This document shows positions 1-12,084 of a stretch of DNA of 64,000 nucleotides, piece by piece. This DNA is from Brachynemurus nebulosus. Taxonomy: Eukaryota > Arthropoda > Insecta > Neuroptera > Myrmeleontidae. The stretch spans positions 55,291,376 through 55,355,375 of the forward strand of contig JAPWDM010000004.1 of assembly GCA_035578155.1 (NCBI GenBank). Reading direction: 5' to 3'. Below the pieces are notes generated by a model. It did not search any database. It saw only the letters and a list, made by a program, of their open reading frames with translations, and was not told the origin of the DNA. Each line of letters opens with the position of its first letter. The first letter of the stretch is position 1. A program made the position numbers and the translations under genes.

Positions 1-633
1 TTTAGGTATATGAAACCCTAAACTGCATGAATCGTATTTGAATTTGTAGGTTAAGTGTTTAATTTAGTTAATAGTTGCCTTATTAAAATTGTATACTAAA
101 CAGTAACTTCATTTTAAATTCACATTCTTGATATTCAATTCCTTCTTGCATAGGCCTGCTAACAAACGGACAGAAGTTTCAAGTTATTCATAAATTGTTT
201 ATTGTTGCTTCAATTTGTATTAACTAAAAAAAATAATTAATAAATAAAATACATATTCTTACTTTATACATATAATCTAGTTTACAATTTCTATTATATT
301 TTACAATGTTTTTTTTCTTTTGTTTTGATTTTTAGTAACCTAACTTTTACTGAATTTTACTGAAGTTAGTTGTGTTTCATTACCCAGGGTAGGTATGTAT
401 AATGAAGTTAACTGCAACGCGACACATCACTTTAACCCGTTGAAGGCAAGTTTCTCGTAATATTCATCCTTTGTTATATGCGGCGTCATTTCATTTAAAC
501 GATTAAAAATTTTTGGAATATATTTATGCAAATTAATTTAAAATTTAATAATTATAGAAATTATATTTAATTAGGTAAGTATTGTTATTGTTGCTAATTT
601 AATTAAATTTCCTCAAAACGTTTAATTAGTCGA
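1..633. other. AT-rich stretch, nothing recognised
   Basis: AT-rich non-coding sequence with short homopolymer runs. I see no long open frame, RNA gene or terminal-repeat structure. Confidence 0.6.
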
Positions 634-745
634 ATTTTCTCCGAAAAATTAGACTTATACAGTCTATAGGATAAGAGCTGCGAGAGGCGAGAGTAGGGGC
701 GCTATCCGTTTTCGGACCCGTAGAACACGAATATGTAGAAAAAAA

Positions 746-1058
<313 letters not shown>

Positions 1059-1371
1059 TCCCGCCACCTTTTAATTTGTGTAGAGCCCCCCTATGGAAGT
1101 TAAGAGATGAAATTTGGTAAATGGAGCTCATTTTCGAGGCACCTCATACTATTAAATTGGGGTCAAATTTTGGGCAAATTTTTTTTCTGACCCGACCTTT
1201 AAGGGGGTGATGGAGGGCGGAAAAGCAATAAAACTTTTCCAGGTTTTAAATAATGTTTCGGTCAATTATCTACAACATATCCAAAATTCAGCTTCCTAGG
1301 ATGATTTGGTGGGAGTAGAGGGGGGAAAAACGATTTTCGCTGGATCTAACAGGCCCCCAGCCCCCCAGAAT

Positions 1372-1960
1372 TAACGTAGAGGGTTGAAATTTGGTGTGTT
1401 GATAAAGTTCGTACCTAGGTTGTGCTTTTGGAGGTTTTAATATTTTACCCCCACCCCCCTCATTTTTAAGCTACAATTTCATGCATTTTGGACGTTTTCG
1501 AAGTTTGTACCACTCGCACAGGTCACCCAAATCAAACCTAGAGGGCTGAAATTTTGTATTCTGATTGAGTTAGTATCAAGGGGGTGCCTGTTGGGAGTCT
1601 CGACTTTCAAACCCTACCGCCACCATTTTTTATACCCAAAAGAACATGATTTTTCTTGTTTTTTAACAGTTTCGTTCGCGTCAAAATCTCCCCAAATAAA
1701 CCTAGAGGGCTGAAATTTTGTGTACAGGTTAAGCTAATAGCCAGACACTGTTTTTTCAACTTTTAACCCTTACCCCCACGATTCTTACGCCAATATTTCC
1801 TTAATTTTTTTGCTTGTTTTCTAACACGTCTAGAGACTCTCTAAGGAAACCTAGAGGGCTGAAATTTTGTACGTGTATTCAGTTAGTATCCAGCTAGTAC
1901 CTTTTAGGGAGTCCACATTACTTTTCCCCCCACTCCTTCCATTTTTACATCGGAACTGAA
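1372..1960. repeat. Four diverged ~160-bp tandem modules
   Basis: The motif AGAGGGCTGAAATTTTGT (first copy variant GTAGAGGGTTGAAATTTGGT) recurs near 1376, 1540, 1703 and 1850. Each is followed by a segment containing GTTAGTATC or similar, then a C-rich Ts-and-Cs stretch. A weaker first unit may start near 1093. Spacing of about 150-165 bp indicates old tandem duplication inside the interspersed repeat. The same modules occur, inverted, at 56300-56860. Confidence 0.75.
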
Positions 1961-2629
1961 TGCTATTGTTAGATGAGTTTTAAATGCATTACTTTTATTC
2001 TAAATACAAGTAGGCGCATAGTAATTTTAAAAAATTTTAAAAAAGTGAATACAATTTTTTAGCAAATGAAATACATACATATTAAGTAATTTGGGAATGT
2101 TATTAAAGTCACTGTTTATTTATAAATTAGGAATTTTGGATTTTTATTATTTATAAAATAGAAATTTTGGATTTTTTTGGAAAGAAAAAATATCTTCATA
2201 AAAGCCTTCCAGTTTACTATTTAAGTTCCTTTTTTAATATTTAAAAATAAAACACAAAGGCAATTGGCGGATAAGCATGGATAGAAATGCCCTCGTACAA
2301 ATTGTGTTGGCTTTTTCCCTGTTAACTGCTATCGGCACAAAATTGAAATTTACTGAGATTCAGCCCTTAAAAACTTTAAACCTTTTTTTAAAGCCCCGAT
2401 CAACCGGACACTCATCATCAGTTTTGAAACCACCAAAATTACAAATCGCTTGTGGACTTTCAATTATATTTCGCTTGTAGACACTCAATACTGAAGATGA
2501 AAGGAAAAATTCGACTTCCGTGATGGGGCTCTGCTGCTCACGGCGTTTTTTTTAATATATAGTACAATGTGTCCCATTTTACTGTGATCCGAGTTATCGC
2601 AACATACGGTGTTTCCTCAATTGGCTATA

Positions 2630-2860
2630 CAATGGCCGTGTTCCATTAAGGACACACAAACGACACTGTGTAACACAAGGCATTTTTTTTTTTACAAAAA
2701 ACTAATTTTTTTAAATTTAATGCCGCACTAACCTTTTAATTGCATTTAAAAGCAATTAAAACGTTAGTATTGCAATAAAATTTAAAAAAAGTAGTTTTTT
2801 GTGAAAGAGCAAATGCACTTGCCAATGTTGTTTGTGTTTTCTAAATGGAAAACGATCCAT
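2630..2860. mobile_element. Foldback (palindromic) MITE-like element
   Basis: Arms of about 110 bp (2630-2743 and 2752-2860) are reverse complements of each other with an 8-bp loop. Inner arms match best, for example ACAAAAAACTA near 2694 against TAGTTTTTTGT near 2792. Outer arms share the CCATT...ACACAAAC pattern. No target duplication was identified and nothing is coded. Confidence 0.65.
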
Positions 2861-4891
2861 ATGTATAATATGTATAAGTAATATTTTTATTTCTTACGTT
2901 GCACAAACTAAAAATCAGATCATATAGTTGAGTTTACATGTGGAAACTTGACACATCACTTAATAGTCAATTACAACTTACTAAGTTATAAATACCATAA
3001 TTTTTAGCTTTTGAACATGCAAGATGAATAAAAAAATATATTTAATTTGCTACTAAATGTCCTCAAAGCTATTATGTAAAGTATCAAATTTAAAGATATT
3101 TTGAAATTATGGGACAGTAAGACAAAATTATTGTATCGTGTAAACTACCATTTGAACATCAGTATAATACATATTTTTGTACACAGGGGCGTGGGAAATT
3201 TTTTAATGGTTTTTATGTGTTTTTTTTGCCTCTGGTTGTTAAGTTATCCTTAAATTTAATAATAGTACGACTATTTGAGTGTCAAACTATCTGTTTGGGT
3301 TAAAAAATTTCATTAATAGTTTTTTTTCTGTTTTAAAAATAGCCCCACAAAAGTGAGAATTTATTTTCATAGAAATGTCAATGAAGTTTCGAGACATTAA
3401 TAATAATAAGCTAATGTAAAATCTTACCCCCACCAAACAATTTTTCTGTCACGCAAGTAAATCAATAGGGTCCTTCGGAGCCCTAAAAGATGATAATTCT
3501 ATTGTCCAGTTTATTTATGATAGCAAGGCTTACCTGCGTTGCTGCGTGTATCCAAGATTTGTATATGTGTATGTATATGACAATATATTCAAATTTACTT
3601 GAGTAGTTTCACAATGCTCACATTTTTTAAAAAAAGTTTAGTAAACTCTTACAAAAACGTAAGCAAATAACTGAATCTCAGCCTATGTATTTCTCTTAAT
3701 CTGTAGTATTGTTATGGTTATCAACTGGAGTATTCTCTTTATTTTCTCTATAGAGAAAGCTGCGTATTTCAAATAATGCACCCTAGTGGCATCGTTATAA
3801 CTGACGTTTAACATTTATAGATGACACTAATGAAAGAGAGCTAAAGCAAAATTAGCTCTCTTTCTAACACACAGATTAAATAGGAGTTACAAAAATATTA
3901 CGGTGACAAAAGTTTTCCGTGAGCACCTAGGATAATTTGTTATCATCACTCGTAAATCGTTAAAAAAATTTATTTAAATTATTTATTTGTTTTTAAAATT
4001 ATTTTTATAAAATTATACATTTATACTGCATAAACGTGCACTCGTTAAAGTGTTAATTATGACTGACGTTTTTCCATAGTCGTGATTAATTTTTCAATAT
4101 TGCATTATTAAATCAGTTCAAATACTTCTATGGTCGTCCATCAAATAGAAAATAAAATTAATAGACTAAAAAAATTTTAAACTCTTTAACTGAAAAAAAT
4201 CCACTACGTATAATTATATTATTAAAATTTTATGTTGTATTATGTGTTATTAAAATGTACATATTTACAATTTTTTAAAATTTTATTATCAGTTAGTTGA
4301 AAACTTGTTTTTTTAAAAAGGTCAGTATTTAAACATCAGTTGGAACGATGCGCGATAATAGTGTATAAATATTTACTGAACCAAGCTGAAAATTTTTTTG
4401 TGATTATTATGTATATTTGATATTGTTCAATTCATTTAATATTCAATCGGCATATATTGTTATGTCTGTTATTTTAATGAAGTAGGCACATACTACATAC
4501 ATATTATGATTATTGGCTAATATTAGGTAACACTCAAAACCACTGCTTTCATATGCATAAACAAGTAGCCAGTGTGTATTCCTCTACAACAATAAATTTA
4601 CCATTATGTTGCACAAGTGATATCTGTACCTAAACAAAACTCCACTATCCATCCGGCGTTTCACAGTCCGTAGCTGGAGGTTCTCCCTATTGTCCCGATA
4701 AAATATACACTAACAATAAAAAGATATTCTAATAAAAATTACCTCCTTAATGCCGAGTCTATTTCAGTCCATAATATTTTTCAGTGGATTGTTCAATCTA
4801 CGAACAAAAATCTAAAAAATGTTCTTTCAACGGAAAAAGATGCCCCATCGACTCAATAACAATACTAGTAAATTATCTGCTGAAATTTTTC
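2861..4891. other. AT-rich stretch, nothing recognised
   Basis: About 2 kb with no long open frame, RNA gene or strong repeat. A short inverted pair around GAGAGAGCTAAAGC / TTAGCTCTCTTTC near 3834-3867 is the only local structure noted. Confidence 0.5.
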
Positions 4892-5058
4892 GACGTAACT
4901 AGTGTTGATCAGATGTTAACTAAACTAATAATTAAAAACTACAGCTAAAAAGTTTTTAAGTGCAGCTAATAACTAACAACTGAAAAATTTAGTTATTCGT
5001 TTAACTAATAGCTACATATTTTAGCTTTTAGTCGTAGTCGTAATATAGATTATTAGTT

Positions 5059-5262
5059 TCAACTAGAAATAATTTTTTGTAAGTCTAATGTCTCTCTGAA
5101 ACATTCTAATCCATTTTTAATTTTCACTTTCTGGAAAATTATAAATTTACAACACAGGTTCACATAACTGATAACTCTAATATAGTGTCTCTTAAATAAT
5201 TTCTTACCCAGAGTCATAAATGTACTTCTGGCTTCCTCTTTTACATTTTTTTTTTTCACCGC
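5059..5262 (-). pseudogene. Possible LINE RT C-terminal fragment
   Basis: A 66-codon minus-strand frame reads KEEARSTFMTLGKKLFKR near its start. This resembles the post-thumb region of RTE/BovB-type reverse transcriptases (an ARxxFxxLKKxL pattern before the LLYGxE segment). There is no supporting RT core nearby and the fragment is short, so the assignment is tentative; it could be a chance frame. Confidence 0.25.
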
Positions 5263-5333
5263 TTAAAGTTTGTTTTCGAAGGCACAAACAAAACTATATA
5301 CGATATTAATAGATTTGATCTATATCAATGTAT

Positions 5334-5903
5334 TAAAAATTTTACATGTTTTTTGGTTAGTGTGTTATTCATTATTATTTCTTCTAAGTTCGACATACAA
5401 ATTTCTGCCAACAGAGGGCTCAAAGGTGATCCCATTGAAAGGCCACTTGTTTGTTGGAAGAATTTATTGCCGAACTCAAAGTAGTTTTGTTTAAAAATTG
5501 TATTAAAAGTTTAATAAAATATGTGTTAATACAATTTTTAAACAAAACTATTTGAGTTCGGCAATAAATTCTTCCAACAGACAAGTGGCCATTCAATGCG
5601 ATCATCTCTAAGCCACCCGTTGACAGAAATTTATAAGTTGAACTTAGAAGAAATAATAATGAATAACACACTAACCCGGGGGTGGCCAACCCAAATGATC
5701 TTGCGGGCCACTTTGGAAGCGCATCATAACTCCGCGGGCAGCATATAAAATTATATGTTCCTATATATTAGGTATTTTTAATACATTGGTTTTCACTACC
5801 TTGGTCATTGTAAAATAAATACATTTTGTATAAGTGTAATGAATCTCGCGGGCTAAAAAAAAGGCGAGCCACCCCTGCACTAATCAAATAACATGTAAAA
5901 TTT
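5334..5903. mobile_element. Foldback element split by a hAT MITE
   Basis: Arms 5355-5505 and 5528-5676 are near-perfect reverse complements around a 22-bp loop. Both contain GAATTTATTGCCGAACTC-type sequence. The outermost arm bases resume after the inserted MITE: TTTACATGT near 5341 pairs with ACATGTAAA at 5891-5899. This places the right end of the palindrome near 5903. The two ~75-90-codon frames over the arms are mirror images and non-coding. Confidence 0.8.
5677..5877. mobile_element. hAT-type MITE, 201 bp
   Basis: Termini CGGGGGTGGCC and GCCACCCCTG are inverted and match the CAGGGGTGGCC consensus familiar from insect hAT MITEs. The flanking 8-mers are CACTAACC (5669-5676) and CACTAATC (5878-5885), one mismatch apart, as expected for an aged hAT duplication. 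The insertion interrupts the right arm of the foldback element. There is no coding capacity. Confidence 0.8.
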
Positions 5904-5985
5904 TGGTCTAGATACGTGAACCACACATTTATAGACTTCGATGGATTGATACGCCAACTAGAAAAAATTGTAAATTCGAAAAATT

Positions 5986-6485
5986 CAAGTCAAATTCAAT
6001 TTGACTCAGAGGTATTAAAGAAAAAGATAATAGTATAATTTTTTTAGATTTAACTATAACCAAAATTAACAATAAGCTTGATTTCAATATATATATATAG
6101 AAAACCGTCTTACCCTTGCATTACAATCCCAAATTATTCAATAAGGCCATATGTATCAACATAAAGTCGCAGCCTATAATTCCATGATCCACCGGGCGTT
6201 TAATATACCTTTGTCGAAAGAAAATTTTAAAAAAGAAACAAATAACATTAAAACAATAGCGAATATTAACGGATATAATTCAGATTTAATAGGTAGATTA
6301 ATAACTAAGAAATAATTTAAATAAATCTTAAAAGAAATTTACCCCTCCGTTAAACCAGAACCAAAAACTAACTTTAAAACTACTATATATTGTGGTCAAA
6401 TATCAGATAGAATTTAAAAAAATTCTAGTAAAATCACACATAAATATAGCATTTAAATCAGGCTCTAATCAAGAAAACTTAATAT
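5986..6485 (+). pseudogene. Penelope-like element, RT C-terminal part (5' piece)
   Basis: Conceptual translation with frame changes gives FLDLTITKINNKLDFNIY, a PLE reverse-transcriptase motif. It is followed by a mutated KPxYP region, MIHRAFNIPLSKENFKKE, NINGYNSDLIGRLITKK, and near the break ISDRI..ILVKSHINIAFKSG. This order matches the Penelope RT thumb/linker region ahead of the GIY-YIG nuclease. There are several frameshifts and stops. The sequence stops at a TA where a mariner-type element is inserted, and the protein continues with the GIY-YIG domain at 8498. The upstream RT core is missing or unrecognisable. Confidence 0.75.
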
Positions 6486-6486
6486 A

Positions 6487-8497
6487 CAGGCTGTCCCAAA
6501 AGTCAACGATATCCCTTGGAAGGATGATAGACCAGCTCATGCTTGACCAGAATATCAAAATATTGTCTGGTAAAATATCGCTGGTTTTCAAGATATTGAC
6601 ACTTTTATGAATTTCGGGAAGATCGACAATTTTGATCACATTTTCGAGTACCACAGCTGCAGGACTAGATTTTTTGAACTTTAATTTTTATCACGCAACC
6701 CTGAAGAATCCTTTTGTAGATCACAATCCAAAGTAAGGGTAATATACCTATAATCTTGGAAAAAACAAATCTTTTATGCCGATTAATAAATAATTTTTTT
6801 TTGTAAGTTTGACTCTTTATGCTGCAAAAGAAATGTAGCACCTTACCCAGGCAAGTTATGTTAAAAGATTGCTCATTTATTGTAGTTTTTAAAAAGGTCT
6901 AAAATTTGCTTTGCTTTACTTTAGAAAAAAAGATATTGCTATTTGACTGCAAAAAAATGTCATTTTGAAATTATTTCAATAATTACTTTCAAATTATTTT
7001 GGTTACTTGCAGACACTTTTATGCCTGCGTAAACCGAAGATAGATGATAACCAAAGACAGAAAGTGCACAGGTAGTAGATCTACATTGGTGTGCAAATTT
7101 TGCTTCCTCGTGACTACGCTAATCATGTCAAATTTTGCTGAAATATGTTACAAAAACACAGAGAAAACCTAGAATTTGTAGATAAAATTTTATGGACGAA
7201 TGAAGGCACATTCAAAAAGGATAGATTCACAGATTTAAAATCTTCATAGTTATGTGATCGAAAGCTCACATTCAATTACGAGAAGAAGGGTCACAATATC
7301 ACTTTAAGGTAAATTTGTGAATCGGAACATTGAACGGCGAAATAATACGTCCTTTTAAATTGGCTGGAAATCTTGGGAAATTTATCACAATTTTTTAGAA
7401 AATTAACTCCCTAATCGTTTGGAAAATGTTCCTTTGGCCAGATACGGGGTTAGGTGGTTTCAAAATGATGGCTGTCCAGCTCGTTTTGTACGTGAATTAA
7501 AAAACTTTTCAATCAATGCTTATCCTCAGAAATGAATCGGTCGTCTCGGTGCCGTATTGTCACCGCTTCGGTTTCCGGATTTAAATCCACTAGACTTTTC
7601 TTTTACTGGGATTGCTTAAAGAAAAAAGTCTATGCAAAACCAATAAATAATTTAATTGAGCTAAGACATGGCATTAATGAATGTACACAATAACTAAATA
7701 TTGCAAAATGTGCAAAACCAATAAATAGATCTTTTTCAAAAAGATAAAGCGCCCACATTCGTCTTGGCGGTAGATAATTTGAAGACATTCGATGATTTCC
7801 AATGTTATTTTTAATTTCAAATAAATATCCGTACCTACTTTAAATTAATAAATATTTTCATTCCAATTCCTATCTTTTTCTAATTGTCAATATCTATCTC
7901 ACTTTAACCAATGTAAGTCTACTACCTGTCCATTTTCTGTCTTCGGTTATCATCTATCTTCGGTTTACGCAGGCATAAAAGTGTCTGCAAGTAATTGAAA
8001 TAATTTGAAAGTAATTATTGAAATAATTTCAAAATGACATTTTTTGCAGTCAAATAGCAATATCTTTTTTTTCCAAAGTCAAGAGAAGCAAATTTTTGAC
8101 CTTTTAAAAACTGCAATAAATGAGCAATTTTTAACATAATTGCCCAGGTAAGGTGGTAAATCTCTTTTACAGTATAAAAAGTCAAACTTAGCTCATAAAA
8201 AAAAAATTATGAATCAGCATAAAAGATTTATTTTTTCCAAGATTATAGGTATATTACCCTTACTTTGGATTGTGATTTTAAAAAGGACTCTTCAGGGTTG
8301 CGTGATAAAAATTAAAGTTCGAAAAATCTAGTCTTGCAGCTGTGGTACTCCAAAATCTGATCATAATTGTCGATCATAAAAGTGTCAATATTTTGAAAAC
8401 CAGCGATATTTTACCAGACAATATTTTGATATTCTGATCAGGCATGAGCTGGTCTATCATCCTTCCAAGGGATATCGTTGACTTTTGGAACACCCTC
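6487..8497 (+). mobile_element. Tc1/mariner-superfamily element with ~590-bp TIRs
   Basis: The left arm 6487-7088 and right arm 7907-8497 are inverted copies of each other almost base for base. They start CAGGCTGTCCCAAAAG and, on the other strand, GAGGGTGTTCCAAAAG, and share GACAGGTAGTAGA-type sequence at their inner ends. The insertion is at TA, duplicated at 6485-6486 and 8498-8499. The ~820-bp centre holds a decayed transposase. Total length is 2,011 bp. TIRs this long are unusual for mariner-type elements, which normally have about 20-200 bp. The element sits within the Penelope-like element, so it is younger than that copy. Confidence 0.85.
7089..7906 (+). pseudogene. Degenerate DDE transposase (IS630/Tc1/mariner superfamily)
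   Basis: Pieces in several frames give ILWTNEGTFKKDRF, then ARYGVRWFQNDGCPARF, then GRLGAVLSP..FPDLNPLDF, and a KKKVYAKP tail. The second and third blocks are the NDGxPAHF and PDLxPLDFFLW motifs of insect mariner-type transposases. The NDG Asp is present. In the first block the usual catalytic Asp (W-D-E) reads Asn. Internal stops and at least two frameshifts rule out function. The copy would have cut and pasted DNA at TA sites when intact. Confidence 0.7.
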
Positions 8498-8662
8498 TAT
8501 AACAATAAAACAAAAATTGATAAACTTAAAAAATCGGGTATCTACAAATTAAACTGCCAAGATTGTAATGGTTTTTACATCGGTCAAACTGGCAGAAACT
8601 TTGAAATCCGGAGAGCAGAGTCATATAGAAATGAGAAATCCGACTCTACTCTTATATTATAA
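8498..8662 (+). pseudogene. Penelope-like element, GIY-YIG endonuclease (3' piece)
   Basis: The frame reads NNKTKIDKLKKSGIYKLNC followed by QDCNGFYIGQTGRNFEIR. This carries the GIY ... YIG core, the CX2C pair and the catalytic Arg region (GxTGRxFxxR) of the endonuclease that canonical Penelope-like elements carry C-terminal to RT. It is in register with the RT piece ending at 6485 if the mariner-type element and one TA are removed. The motif decays after about residue 45 of the piece. About 400 bp downstream (8663-9060) may be PLE 3' sequence but has no recognisable motif. Confidence 0.85.
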
Positions 8663-9223
8663 TTTATTTAAATTTTAATTTCTGTTTAAAACTGTATTTA
8701 CTGTAATACTGTTTTTCTGTCAGTTTCAAGTTCAATCTTTTGTCACGTGTCTGTCTTTTGTAACATGTAATGTAATGTTCTTTTTCTTGATTTTCGGATT
8801 CTCCTACTACTCCCATCCCTTCCACTTCCACTACCACTCCCCCTTCATAAATATAGGTAGATAAAATTAGTACATAAGGCATGTATCGAATGTAATTTTT
8901 ATTCTGTTTGAAAATGAACTGACACAATATTGTCACTGTTTCAAAATATGATACAAGTGGTATTTTTGCGAAGTAAAATATTTGTTTATTATTTATAAAA
9001 CTACATACGACTGTGTACACCAATTTGGGCCACAGTGTGTTTTCTATACGGACCGTGAGACCATATGTGAGTACAAATTTAATTATAAGTTAAAAACTGC
9101 AACTAATAACTGAAAGTTGAAAACTTTAGTTGTAATTGCAGTTGTATTGTAACTTTTTAGCTGAAAATCAACTAATTAGTTAACTAAAAAAATTAGTTGA
9201 ATAATGTCAACACTAGACGTAAC

Positions 9224-10005
9224 TCATTTACCAATGTGTCAAAACGATATATATGAAACAATTTTTAGACCTTTACCAAATTTCAACTTCTTTAGAGATA
9301 ATGGATAGATTAATAATGAGTAAATAGGTTAATTCGTTATAGTATAATTATTAAGTCAACTATGAGTAATAAATATATGTACGGATGTTTCAATAACGTG
9401 GTCACTGCAGATTGTAAATTCAAAACTACAGTTATTCTTGTTAAAGTACGCATTGCATAGGCTGATTCATTCCTTCACTTTTCGTAATTTGTAATATGGA
9501 GATTTCTTATTTAATTCATTACAGTATTATTTTATTAACTAGTTATCAGTATTCATTAAAGATTTTTTAATTCTTATTTATTTTTGGCATTTGTTTGATA
9601 TGTATCGGTGTTCTTTTTGCATAACAAATTTTCAAATTCCATTTATTTCTTCTTTTAAATGGACTTCTACTAAGAATGGGGAAATTAGGTTATTTGATGA
9701 ATTGTAGAATTCTAAAATATCCAAGTTGAAATATTAAACAAAACGGAATCATAGAAGAACTTGTCTAAAAGTGGTTTTAGTTCATTAATAATGAAAGTTT
9801 GGAACTGTAATGGAAGTTTGAAATTGTCCATACGGTTATATAGTTAACAGTATCATTATATAAGTAATTCAAAAACGTAAGTCTCCATAATTTCTTGTAG
9901 CTGATGTATTTTTTACAATAAAAACTACAGGTGTTGAAACGGCCAACTTTTGGATTATTGTTTATACAAAGATAGTATCCAGTGTATTTTATTTAAATAA
10001 CATTA
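9224..10005. other. AT-rich stretch, nothing recognised
   Basis: No long open frame, RNA gene or repeat structure seen. Confidence 0.5.
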
Positions 10006-10586
10006 ACGGCCAGTTTTACATTCATAATTATAAAGACTCTTTAACTGACTCTTTAAATGATCAGGTCTACTTACTTTTGTTAAAGCACTTTTTAAGTGTT
10101 GCATGCATCAAACGAACTATAAATGATCGTAGTCGATCTTATATTTTAAAAAAATAACTATAACATAGATTATAGAAACGAAAATGTCAACACGTTTGAA
10201 GTTCAAAAAATACGCATTTTATTTATTTCGCTACTGCCAGTGAGACTGGAATAGAAAGGCACATAATAAAATTACATTATTTCTTTTTAAAAGGAATTTA
10301 TAAACATCGTTAATTCAATGGATCATAAAAGAAATCGCTCAGCCAGTTTAACCCAAAAAGAATGTTTGATATTATTAATTCAAGACAAAAAAATCAAAAA
10401 GAATGACAATAATCTGAAACGACAGATGCCTTGAAGCCAACTTTAAACAGTAAAAGTCGTGATAATTCTTACTTTAGTTTAAAGTCGATTTTTACACTAA
10501 CGGGGTTTCAAATTTGGTTGTAAAATAGTATCAAAAATATTTAAAGTTGACTTTAGCATTAAAATTGGCTTTAAATGTGAATATAA
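10006..10586. mobile_element. MITE with GGCCGGTTTTACATTCA-type ends
   Basis: The left end GGCCAGTTTTACATTCA (10008) is inverted relative to the right end TTTAAATGTGAATATAAAAT (about 10567-10586). Its right ~155 bp recurs at 63737-63905, where the end is the clearer GAATGTAAAACCGGCC. The right end here is eroded or overwritten by the adjoining Tc1 remnant. No coding capacity. Confidence 0.45.
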
Positions 10587-10589
10587 AAT

Positions 10590-11175
10590 ATTGCAATTGC
10601 ATAAATGCAAAAACACATATTTTTGCAGATTAAAAAATTTCTTTACCAGAAATTTTAATAAATTAGTTTGTTATTAAAATAAATTAGTTCGTACCACAAT
10701 AATGACTAACAATATTATAAAAGCTTTGCATCTTTTGTCGGTAGTCTCCCGTATTGTTTTTGATAAATGCACGTGTTTTATTACAGTCTCACTAATGACA
10801 CAACAGACAACTGTTCTCTTAAAGTAACTGTGTAGCTGGTGAAAAATCGTTCTCGATCTAGTGTAGCACAACTCTTTTGTTGATATTCTTAAAAAAATGA
10901 ATGGAAAAATTGGACAAAGAAAATTTTAATTAACTTCCAAACGGCGGCCCAGAATTTCTGAACAATTCATCAAGGAAAAAGGTGGTTACTCTTGTGAAGT
11001 TAGAATCTAATATTTAAGTCATAAATTTGTTTTTTGTAGCAATATTAGTATAATTAAGTATGATTAACATGTTCAAATAAAATTCATATTTTAAACCAAA
11101 TAAATGTGATTATTATCTGTCCAGTGATGATTTTACTGAATTTTCATAGTGTTTCCAAACTCTTAAACGGTAGTG
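10590..11175 (+). mobile_element. Tc1-like element, 3' half
   Basis: The segment matches, in inverted orientation, 62945-63514. Its right end is CTTAAACGGTAGTG followed by TA (11176-11177), the inverse of the CACTACCGTTCAAA-type Tc1 terminus. It carries the C-terminal end of a transposase at 10936-11010. The left terminus is degraded. The 65-codon minus-strand frame at 10674-10871 is conserved only as part of the repeat and I do not think it codes. Confidence 0.7.
10936..11010 (+). pseudogene. Tc1 transposase C-terminal relic
   Basis: Twenty-four codons then a stop read SKRRPRISEQFIKEKGGYSC near the end. This matches the MPRRxxxVIxAKGGxT tail that closes Tc1 transposases. Upstream sequence (WKN/LDKEIL-like) is frameshifted. 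It is non-functional and useful only as a family marker. Confidence 0.6.
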
Positions 11176-11177
11176 TA

Positions 11178-11772
11178 TGTGATAATAGTCGAAAGCATAT
11201 TTAGATTTAGTGTTGCTTCGAGCTATTATGGGCGCAAGCTCAAAAGACCTCCAGAAACTGAGGTGAGAGGAACACAAATTGTATTATTTCCATAGTTACC
11301 AACGAAACCAAGTAATTATGTTTTTATATGAGTGAGTGAGTAAACTTCTATTTATTAATATGATAGACAAAGATAAATGCAGATGTAGATAAAAAAGTTC
11401 TTTTTAGCTTGCGCCCACAATACTTAGCTCTGGCCGTTCCCACCGAAGGAATTTTTTACATGTTTGCTATAAAATATTAGACTATTTAGGTAAGAACTTT
11501 TCATTAGGTTTGTGTGATCCAGGGGTGTCAATCAAATTCGGATAGTGTATATCTTTCGTCAGGTTGCTTTCTATTGAACGCACAGTTAAGGAGTTCAGTT
11601 ATATTTGGGTGACACTATGGGGATAGTTTTTTTATTCCATGAAGTACCAAAAATAATCTCTTCCCTGTGCAGTAAAACGGAAGAATATTCAATCATACAT
11701 AAAAATATTCGCAATGTTATATACGGATATAATTATATCTTCGAACCCTTTCTCGTGAATTATTTGACTTAA
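11178..11772. other. Nothing recognised
   Basis: AT-rich sequence with short frames only. Confidence 0.45.
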
Positions 11773-11954
11773 TTAACACTATGAGGCCCGAGCACTTTCA
11801 TACTAAACTTCCCCGGAAGCCGGCAATATTTAAAAAAAAAAACTTTATATAAGCAAATACATAAAATAAACAAGTGCGTGTTTTTGACACGCACTAAGTA
11901 ATGTCACCTCAGTGAAAGTGTTAATTTATGATTTTTTGGCTCGTTTTTTAAGTG

Positions 11955-12070
11955 CAGTGAGAATACAGCCCTCTTACGTTTATTCAATATATGCTTGTAC
12001 AACTCTATAATACAGTGAGAATACAGCCCTCTTGTGTTTATTCAATATATCCATGTACAACTCTATAATT
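11955..12070. repeat. Two tandem copies of a 58-bp unit
   Basis: CAGTGAGAATACAGCCCTCT starts at 11955 and again at 12013. The two 58-bp units differ at only a few bases. The second runs into an AT-rich segment and then the (ATT)n tract at 12085. Confidence 0.9.
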
Positions 12071-12084
12071 ATTATATTATAATA

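Larger units (their letters stand above)
4900..9215. mobile_element. hAT-like element with 8-bp TSD, swollen by nested insertions
   Basis: A perfect 8-bp target duplication, GACGTAAC, lies at 4892-4899 and 9216-9223. The termini are inverted: TAGTGTTGA at 4900 and TCAACACTA ending at 9215. The outer ~150 bp on each side are rich in AGCTA/AACTAA subterminal motifs in opposite orientation. An 8-bp duplication with short TIRs is the hAT hallmark. No hAT transposase is visible, so the host was probably a MITE of a few hundred bp. Nearly all the 4.3 kb between is later insertions: a foldback element, a hAT MITE, a Penelope-like element and a mariner-type element. The TIR resembles that of the MITE at 17117-17605 (TAGTGATGTCG), suggesting related families. 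Confidence 0.75.

Noticed and set aside
8664..9023. 119-codon minus-strand frame
   Set aside because: It is antisense to the 3' flank of the Penelope-like element, low-complexity in part, and has no recognisable domain.
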